Shown one piece after another: positions 21,899 through 27,115 of a stretch of 27,115 nucleotides of DNA (within the stretch, counting starts at the first letter, position 1; every line of letters begins with the position of its first letter). The position numbers and the translations under genes are program-made. Source of the stretch: an uncultured bacterium (GTDB lineage Bacteria > Bacillota > Clostridia > Christensenellales > QALW01); the NCBI GenBank assembly GCA_905214315.1, contig CAJMLN010000025.1:1-27115 (forward strand), written 5' to 3'. The notes beneath the pieces are model-generated. The model saw only the letters and a program-made list of their open reading frames with translations. It had not been told where the DNA came from and searched no databases.

Positions 21899-23365
21899 TT
21901 AAGCGTCTGCTTCCTCGTCATCTTTAGATCTGGCAAGCAGCAGATTGGTAAGAATACCCAGAATCAAAGCCATGGCGATATTGGTGATCTCCACCTGCCC
22001 GAAGGTCAGCTTCAGGCCGCCGATACCGGCAATTAAAATAACCGAAACCACAAACAGGTTTTTATTCAGGTTCAGGTCAATATCTCTGATCATTTTCAGA
22101 CCACTTACCGCAATAAAGCCATAGAGCGCCATACATACGCCGCCCATAACGCAGCTGGGAATCGAATTTACAAAGGCTACAAAGGGCGAAATAAAGGAAA
22201 TCAGAATCGCGCCGACAGCCGCAAAGAAAATGGTAATAACCGACGCATTGCGGGTAATGGCCACACAGGCCACCGATTCTCCGTAGGTGGTATTGGGGCA
22301 GCCGCCGAAAAACGCACCCGCTATGGAGCCCACGCCGTCGCCCAAAAGCGTTCTGTGCAGACCGGGCTTGTCCAGCAGATCTCTTTCAATAATGGAGGAA
22401 ATATTCTTGTGGTCGGCAATATGCTCGGCAAATACCACAAAGGCCACCGGAATATACGCCACGGCCAGGGTAACCAGATACTGTCCGTCAATCTGCTGAA
22501 TTCCCTCCGCCGCCGTCAGGAAGGTAAACTCAGGCAGGGTCAAAAAGCTCCGCAGCGTTACGCCGTCAGCAAAAAGTGCCTGCAGCGGGGCAAGATTCAA
22601 TACCTTCAGCGCGTCCACACCGGCGCTGTTGCCGATCAGCGTAAAGACAAGCGCCGTTGCATAGCCGGCTAAAATGCCGATGATAAAGGGAATCAGCCGC
22701 ACGCCCTTTTTGCCGTAGCAGGAGCAAATCATCGTAACGGCTAAGGTCACAAGCCCGCACAGCAGCGCGATAAATGGCGAAGCCAGAGGCGCCGGCGTAA
22801 GTTCCTGAATGGAGGTATATCCATTGGCCTGAATCGCCCCGTTAATCTGTGCTATCTGCTCATTGATCTGCGTTAACTGCTCCGTTACCGGCCCGGCAAT
22901 ATTCCCCTTGGTAATATCCCCGATGGCGTTGCCCGCCAATGAAAGACCGATAATCGCCACAGTGGGGCCAATCACTACCGGGGGCATGATCTTGTTGATC
23001 CACTGAACGCCGGCAAATTTTACAATCAACGCAATTACCATATATACAAGCCCTGCGAATGTTGCACCAATAATCAGGCCCGCATAGCCGGCCTGCACCG
23101 ATACCGCACCGGCAAAGGCAGCCGCCATAGATCCTAAAAAGGCAAAGGACGAGCCTAAAAACACGGGGCTTTTAAACCGAGTAAAGCATAGGTAGACAAT
23201 TGTTCCCACGCCCGCGCCAAACAGCGCCGCCGCAGGCTGCATCCCGTTGCCAGTAATAACCGGAACCACCAGAGTTGCTGCCATGATGGCCAAAAGCTGC
23301 TGTATCGCATACACTATTACCTGCAGCGGCTTTGGCCGATCCTCCACGTTGTAAACCATCTTCAT
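21899..23365 (-). CDS. uraA: Uracil/xanthine permease (NCS2 family)
   Basis: The 488-residue protein starts MKMVYNVEDRPKPLQVIVY and shows the NCS2 pattern: about 14 hydrophobic segments, the PVVIGPTVAIIGLSLA segment, AEHIADHKNISSI with the conserved glutamate and histidine near 300, and GGCPNTTYGES with the second key glutamate. It imports a nucleobase, most likely uracil, by proton (or cation) symport. A longer stretch near 180-215 (QLTQINEQIAQINGAIQANG) is an inserted hydrophilic loop. The ATG at 23365 follows GGAGG; the open frame continues to a GTG at 23443 but runs through the attenuator. The leader supports uracil-responsive control, which favours a pyrimidine substrate. Confidence 0.92.
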   Translation of the reverse strand: MKMVYNVEDRPKPLQVIVYAIQQLLAIMAATLVVPVITGNGMQPAAALFGAGVGTIVYLCFTRFKSPVFLGSSFAFLGSMAAAFAGAVSVQAGYAGLIIGATFAGLVYMVIALIVKFAGVQWINKIMPPVVIGPTVAIIGLSLAGNAIGDITKGNIAGPVTEQLTQINEQIAQINGAIQANGYTSIQELTPAPLASPFIALLCGLVTLAVTMICSCYGKKGVRLIPFIIGILAGYATALVFTLIGNSAGVDALKVLNLAPLQALFADGVTLRSFLTLPEFTFLTAAEGIQQIDGQYLVTLAVAYIPVAFVVFAEHIADHKNISSIIERDLLDKPGLHRTLLGDGVGSIAGAFFGGCPNTTYGESVACVAITRNASVITIFFAAVGAILISFISPFVAFVNSIPSCVMGGVCMALYGFIAVSGLKMIRDIDLNLNKNLFVVSVILIAGIGGLKLTFGQVEITNIAMALILGILTNLLLARSKDDEEADA

Positions 23366-23405
23366 AAAATTTTCCTCCGCAAAATATATTTTACCCTTTG
23401 GGCAT

Positions 23406-23433
23406 AAAAAAACCTGCTGCGGGTACAGCAAGG
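23406..23433 (-). terminator. Attenuator terminator in the uraA leader
   Basis: On the minus strand CCTTGCTG (23433-23426) pairs with CAGCAGG (23419-23413) and is followed by T7 (23412-23406), about 40 nt before the permease ATG. The ascending strand is also the exact complement of CAGCAAGG in the upstream binding site, so the terminator and an antiterminator are mutually exclusive. Confidence 0.85.
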
Positions 23434-23457
23434 CCAAACACACCTATTGAAAATCCA

Positions 23458-23487
23458 CCTTGCTGGCATCTCGTGCCAAATTAAAGG
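23458..23487 (-). promoter_or_regulatory. Probable PyrR-binding site / anti-antiterminator in the uraA leader
   Basis: The transcript reads CUUUAAUUUGGCACGAGA, then UGCCAGCAAGG. A stem GGCA/UGCC closes a CGAGA loop, with UUUAA before and GCAAGG after it. This resembles the PyrR RNA target (UUUAA, a hairpin with a GAGA-type loop, then AAGG). CAGCAAGG here can instead pair with CCTTGCTG of the terminator, the usual antiterminator logic. PyrR bound with UMP would favour the hairpin and hence termination when pyrimidines are plentiful. Confidence 0.65.
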
Positions 23488-23515
23488 TCCATATCTTTTT
23501 GTTTTATTTTAAAAT

Positions 23516-23545
23516 ATTTTAGCATATTGTCCATGCTTTTGTAAA
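23516..23545 (-). promoter_or_regulatory. Promoter of the uraA leader transcript
   Basis: TTTACA (23545-23540), an 18-nt spacer and TAAAAT (23521-23516) with an extended TGC in front of the -10 box. Transcription would begin near 23509, about 20 nt before the putative PyrR site. Confidence 0.65.
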
Positions 23546-23597
23546 GTATTTTTTATCCGCAGCCGCGGTTTTCGCCTTGTTTAAAAATTCTGAATCT

Positions 23598-23630
23598 GAA
23601 AAAGCCGCCGGGAACACCGGCGGCTTTTTC
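23598..23630 (-). terminator. Terminator of the sodium symporter gene
   Basis: GAAAAAGCCGCCGG and CCGGCGGCTTTTTC form a perfect 14-bp stem around a 5-nt loop, with a T5 tract on the minus strand. It begins 3 nt after the stop codon. Confidence 0.93.
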
Positions 23631-23632
23631 CG

Positions 23633-25126
23633 TTACTTTGTTTTGCTTTCCTGTTTTCTTTTTAATAAATGGCCAAAGGCAAACCATACCACCAGCACAA
23701 GCAGCAGCACGGCAAAGACCATCCAGAAAATCAGATGCTCTGGATCCTTCTGTATAAAGAAATCCCAATAGCCTTTCAAATAAATGATTCCGATAATCAC
23801 CGGCAGCACATAGGTCATATATCCCCGGAGCGCTTTGGGGAACTTGATTCCGCCGCCCAAATTGACCTCGGCTGAAAAGTTCTTCCAGCCCCAGCCCGCC
23901 CGAGAGGTGCAGAACAGCAGATACGCCAGCGAGCCCAGCGGCAGCAGATTGTTGGATACCAGAAAATCCTCCAGATCCATAATATTTGTACCTTGCCCCA
24001 GCGGCATAAAGCCAGAGAGCAGATTAAACCCCAAAATACAGGGCATGGAAAGCACCAGCATAACCGCGCCGTTGACCAGCACCGACTTTCTGCGGCTCCA
24101 GCCCCGCAGGTCCATCGCGAACGCGGTAATGTTCTCAAACACGGCCACAACCGTGGAAAGCGCGGCAAAGAACATGAACAGAAAAAACAGGCTTCCCCAA
24201 ATGCGGCCGCCGGCCATCTGATTGAAAATATTGGGCAGCGTAATAAAAATGAGGGAAGGGCCGGCATCAGGCTCGATGGCGAAAGAAAAACAGGCAGGAA
24301 TAATAATCAATCCCGCCATCAGGGCAACAAACGTATCCAGCAGAATAATCTGAATGGTTTCACCTGCAAGCGAACGTCTTTTATCCAGATAGCTGCCGAA
24401 AATAGCCATGGCGCCGATGCCGATGCTCAAGGTAAAAAACGCCTGCGACATGGCGCCGAACACCACATTGCCGATACCCTGCTGGCGGATCGCATCAAAA
24501 TCAGGCACTAAATAGAACGCAAGCCCTTTTTCCGCGCCGGGCAAAAACAGGGAGTTAACCGCCAGAGCAGCAATGAGCACCAGCAGACAGCCCATCATTA
24601 CCTTTGTAATTTTTTCCACGCCTCTGCGCATTCCCAGCAGACAGATGCCGAACGCAAGCACAACGACAAGAACCATCCAGAACGTCATAACGCCGGGGGC
24701 GGAAAGCATTTCGCCGAATTTTTGCTCCGTCTGGGCGGCGGAGAGCGGCGCGCCGGTAAATTCACCGGCGGCACAGCGGTAGCAGTAATACATCATCCAT
24801 CCGGCAACGGTGGTATAGAACATCATCAGCAGATAATTTCCCGCCATGCCGAAGTACTTAAAGTTATGCCAGCGGCTGCCCGCAGGCTCCAGCGCGTTAA
24901 AGGAAAGCGCTACCGAGCGCTGGCTTGCGCGGCCGACCGCAAATTCACAGGCCAGAATCGGAAAACCCATGATTGCAAGAAAGATTAAATAGATCAAAAT
25001 AAAGGCGGCGCCGCCGTACTGGCCGCACATATAGGGAAACTTCCAGACGTTTCCCAACCCGATGGCACAGCCCGCGGAAACCAAAATAAAACCGATGCGG
25101 GAGCCGAATTTTTCTCTTTCACCCAT
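23633..25126 (-). CDS. Neurotransmitter:sodium symporter-family transporter
   Basis: The 497-residue protein carries the first-helix signature of the family (AIGLGNVWKFPYMCGQYGGA, near 21-40), with the unwound Na+/substrate-binding segment, and about 12 membrane helices. Later helices contain SQAFFTLSIGIGAM (helix 6) and FFAALSTVVAVFENITAFAMD (helix 8). Bacterial members (LeuT, MhsT, Tyt1) import amino acids with Na+; the substrate here is unknown. The ATG at 25126 has an AAGGAG site, and a good promoter lies at 25198-25226. It is monocistronic, with a strong terminator. It fits with the sodium pump subunit encoded at the end of the window. Confidence 0.94.
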   Translation of the reverse strand: MGEREKFGSRIGFILVSAGCAIGLGNVWKFPYMCGQYGGAAFILIYLIFLAIMGFPILACEFAVGRASQRSVALSFNALEPAGSRWHNFKYFGMAGNYLLMMFYTTVAGWMMYYCYRCAAGEFTGAPLSAAQTEQKFGEMLSAPGVMTFWMVLVVVLAFGICLLGMRRGVEKITKVMMGCLLVLIAALAVNSLFLPGAEKGLAFYLVPDFDAIRQQGIGNVVFGAMSQAFFTLSIGIGAMAIFGSYLDKRRSLAGETIQIILLDTFVALMAGLIIIPACFSFAIEPDAGPSLIFITLPNIFNQMAGGRIWGSLFFLFMFFAALSTVVAVFENITAFAMDLRGWSRRKSVLVNGAVMLVLSMPCILGFNLLSGFMPLGQGTNIMDLEDFLVSNNLLPLGSLAYLLFCTSRAGWGWKNFSAEVNLGGGIKFPKALRGYMTYVLPVIIGIIYLKGYWDFFIQKDPEHLIFWMVFAVLLLVLVVWFAFGHLLKRKQESKTK

Positions 25127-25197
25127 AAAAATTTCTCCTTCTGTTTTTTTCAGGCGGCACGGGGCAGCGCCCGGCCGCTTCCATTGAAACCGTCGGT

Positions 25198-25226
25198 ATT
25201 ATAGCACAGGCCCGAACAAAAGGCAA
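25198..25226 (-). promoter_or_regulatory. Promoter of the sodium symporter gene
   Basis: TTGCCT (25226-25221), a 17-nt spacer and TATAAT (25203-25198), with an extended TGC before the -10 box, on the minus strand. It lies between the ttcA-like terminator and the symporter ATG. Confidence 0.8.
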
Positions 25227-25246
25227 TGCACAATGCGGATTTTTGT

Positions 25247-25277
25247 AAAAAAAGCGGCGGGCTCTCAGCCTACCGCT
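25247..25277 (-). terminator. Terminator of the TtcA-like gene, overlapping its stop codon
   Basis: AGCGG-ta-GGCT pairs with AGCC-cg-CCGCT around a GAG loop, followed by T7 on the minus strand. The ascending arm includes the last Arg codon and the TAG stop. Confidence 0.85.
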
Positions 25278-26019
25278 CGGTTTCCTTTACATACCGGTCC
25301 CACAGATTATATTTTTCGGTATTATCCAGCGCATGCAGCAGCTTTTCATGGAGATCGGGAAATTGCAGAGAAAGCGCATGCAGCAACTCTTTGATATCCT
25401 GCCGCTTGGTCTTGCCGTTTGCCGGACAAGGCGAGGCCACGACCGGAAGCGCGCGCTCTCGCACAACGGCGGCAACGAGCTCCTCGGGAATATAAATAAA
25501 CGGACGGATCACCGTTAAATTCTGGCGAGAAAGATAAGTAACCGGCGCAAAGGTATTCATCCGTCCTTCAAAAAACAGACTCATCAAAAATGTTTCAATT
25601 GCATCGTCGCGGTGATGTGCCAGCGCCACCTTATTGCAGCCCAGCTCCTTCGCCGCGCTGTTTACCGCGCCCCGACGCATATTGGCGCACAGCGCGCAGG
25701 GGTTCTTCTCTTTACGGATATGAAACACTACTTCCCCAATGTCCGATTCCACCCGGGTATAGGGAATCCCCAGAGAAAGGGAAAAGCGCTCCACCTCCGC
25801 GGTATCAAACGGCTCCAGCCCCAGGGACACCGTAACGGCAGAAAGCGAAAAATCCTTGCGGCAGAATTTCTTATAAATCGACAGCGCAAACAGCAGTAAA
25901 AGACTGTCCTTGCCGCCGGAAACACCCACGGCAATCCGGTCCCCCGGCGCGATCATTCCAAATTTTTCATCCGCTCTGCGGATCGATCCTAATACCCGTT
26001 TAATATCTGATTTTCCCAT
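25270..26019 (-). CDS. TtcA-like tRNA 2-thiolation protein (PP-loop ATPase)
   Basis: The 249-residue protein has the PP-loop SGGKDS at 34-39, a CALC pair (C108, C111), HHRDD at 135-139 and a third cysteine in SPCPANGKTKRQ (C198). This set matches the TtcA/TtuA group, which activates a tRNA base with ATP and inserts sulfur using an Fe-S cluster held by three cysteines. In enterobacteria TtcA thiolates C32; the exact target of this short Bacillota form is not certain. The ATG at 26019 has GGAG 4-5 nt upstream, and the longer frame to 26052 adds nothing conserved. It has its own promoter and terminator. Confidence 0.85.
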   Translation of the reverse strand: MGKSDIKRVLGSIRRADEKFGMIAPGDRIAVGVSGGKDSLLLLFALSIYKKFCRKDFSLSAVTVSLGLEPFDTAEVERFSLSLGIPYTRVESDIGEVVFHIRKEKNPCALCANMRRGAVNSAAKELGCNKVALAHHRDDAIETFLMSLFFEGRMNTFAPVTYLSRQNLTVIRPFIYIPEELVAAVVRERALPVVASPCPANGKTKRQDIKELLHALSLQFPDLHEKLLHALDNTEKYNLWDRYVKETER

Positions 26020-26060
26020 ACTGCTCCTTTCCTGCCGAGGCCTGATACCCATTTCCCGTA

Positions 26061-26089
26061 ATCATAACAGATTTTCTCCCGCCGCGCAA
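26061..26089 (-). promoter_or_regulatory. Promoter of the TtcA-like gene
   Basis: TTGCGC (26089-26084), a 17-nt spacer and TATGAT (26066-26061) on the minus strand, about 42 nt before the ATG. Confidence 0.6.
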
Positions 26090-26233
26090 GCAAAAACATG
26101 CCGCTTTCCTTCGCCCCATGTTTTTTAAAGCAGCCATGCTCAAACCTCTCCTTTTTTCTAATTGATTGCCGCACATAAAAGAGCTGTATATCCGAAAAAA
26201 GGTAAATAATTTGTAAACTGCAGTAAAACCCAT

Positions 26234-26262
26234 TTGCCAGCACTACAATTATACGTTATAAT
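26234..26262 (+). promoter_or_regulatory. Promoter of the decarboxylase beta subunit gene
   Basis: TTGCCA (26234-26239), a 17-nt spacer and TATAAT (26257-26262), about 40 nt before the ATG at 26302. It is divergent from the TtcA-like promoter. Confidence 0.8.
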
Positions 26263-26301
26263 ACTTTTTTGAAAGTTTGTTTTTACGTTTTCAGGAGGAT
26301 C

Positions 26302-27115
26302 ATGGAGGGTATGGAAATCTTATATGAAAATCTGCTGCTGATCAACTGGCAGCATATCGTCATGTGGCTGATCGGGGGCACCCTAATTTTTTTAGCCATA
26401 AAAAAAGATATGGAGCCTACGCTTCTGCTGCCTTTAGGCTTTGGTACTATTTTAGTAAATGTACCGCTCTCGGGCGCGGTAACGCAAATGACAAACAGCG
26501 TCACGGCGCAGGGCATAGGCGGCGCAGTGCTGCAAGCTTCGGCAGAAGCAGAACACGGTGCTTTAAGCGTATTATTTGACGCCGGCATTGCCAACGAGCT
26601 GTTTCCTCTGATTCTTTTTATCGGCATCGGCGCCATGATCGATTTCGGCCCCGTTTTGGCGGATCCCAAGCTGATGATCTTCGGCGCGGCGGCGCAGTTC
26701 GGTATTTTCTTTACCCTGTGCACCGCTTCCATGTTCTTTGATATCAACGACGCCGCCTCCATCGCAATCATCGGCGCGGCGGACGGGCCTACCTCCATTG
26801 TAGTAGCGCAAAAGCTGAACTCCCATTACTTAGGCGCAATCATGGTCGCCGCCTATTCCTATATGGCGCTTGTCCCCATCATACAGCCGCCGGTGATCAA
26901 GCTCCTTACCACAAAAAAAGAACGGCTGATCCGTATGCCCTACGTACAAAAAGACGTATCCAAGCTTACACGAATTTTATTTCCCATCCTGATTACCGTA
27001 ATCGCAGGCATCATCGCCCCGGCCTCCGTATCGCTGATCGGCTTTTTAATGTTCGGCAACCTGATCCGCGAATGCGGCGTGCTCAATTCCCTTTCGGAAA
27101 CCGCGCAGAAAACGC
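26302..27115 (+). CDS. Na+-translocating decarboxylase beta subunit (cut by window edge)
   Basis: The first 271 residues of a membrane protein of the OadB/GcdB/MmdB family. PLILFIGIGAMIDFGPVLADP near 110 and IIGAADGPTSIVVAQKL near 160 are hallmark motifs of the beta subunit that couples decarboxylation of oxaloacetate, glutaconyl-CoA or methylmalonyl-CoA to Na+ export. Several long hydrophobic segments alternate with short loops. Two ATGs are possible: 26302 is 3 nt after AGGAGG (tight) and 26311 is 12 nt after it (loose); 26302 is used here, but either may be right. The frame is open to the window end. The alpha and gamma subunits are not in the window, so the substrate is unknown. Confidence 0.92.
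   Translation, partial: MEGMEILYENLLLINWQHIVMWLIGGTLIFLAIKKDMEPTLLLPLGFGTILVNVPLSGAVTQMTNSVTAQGIGGAVLQASAEAEHGALSVLFDAGIANELFPLILFIGIGAMIDFGPVLADPKLMIFGAAAQFGIFFTLCTASMFFDINDAASIAIIGAADGPTSIVVAQKLNSHYLGAIMVAAYSYMALVPIIQPPVIKLLTTKKERLIRMPYVQKDVSKLTRILFPILITVIAGIIAPASVSLIGFLMFGNLIRECGVLNSLSETAQKT

Overview
The window looks like chromosomal DNA of an anaerobic Bacillota, most likely Clostridia. The reasons are the str-operon order with an L7Ae-type protein (rplGB) before rpsL, the darA-holB-ricT cluster, a reverse-type rubrerythrin, a Na+-translocating decarboxylase beta subunit, strong purine-rich ribosome binding sites and several TTG starts. I cannot place it below class from the sequence alone.

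Layout. Positions 1-3431, minus strand, hold the str operon in transcription order: L7Ae-like protein, rpsL, rpsG, fusA, tuf (only the first 15 codons of tuf are present). It has its own near-consensus promoter at 3479-3507. Positions 3539-5060 are an AT-rich insert between the two core operons: a decayed CHAT/caspase-like gene, an intact lipoprotein gene and two terminator hairpins. Positions 5114-13039, minus, are rpoC and rpoB; rpoB carries a long, very acidic C-terminal tail. No rplJ-rplL precedes rpoB. Instead there is a 0.4 kb leader with tandem promoters and then a VanZ-family gene.

Positions 14108-17028, minus, form a tight operon darA-holB-ricT-cyclophilin-tfoX-like. Positions 17222-20692 are mostly plus-strand accessory genes: rubrerythrin, a ribbon-helix-helix protein, a frameshifted coiled-coil gene, a GNAT acetyltransferase, a frameshifted small membrane protein with a GIIG motif, and a TIM-barrel sugar-phosphate isomerase-like enzyme. 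A small membrane protein at 17989-18285 is on the minus strand. Positions 20966-26019, minus, hold an EamA transporter, a uracil/xanthine permease behind what looks like a PyrR attenuator, a neurotransmitter:sodium symporter-family transporter and a TtcA-like tRNA thiolation enzyme. Divergent from that, a Na+-translocating decarboxylase beta subunit starts at 26302 and runs off the window.

How the genes relate. The left half is the transcription/translation core. The middle operon combines DNA replication (delta prime subunit), c-di-AMP sensing and the RicT factor. The right half is transport with probable Na+ coupling. The most unusual items are the insert that splits rpoBC from the str operon, the acidic RpoB tail, the clustered frameshifts at 18.7-19.8 kb, and the complete attenuator architecture ahead of the permease gene. 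No tRNA, rRNA, CRISPR array, transposase or phage gene was seen.
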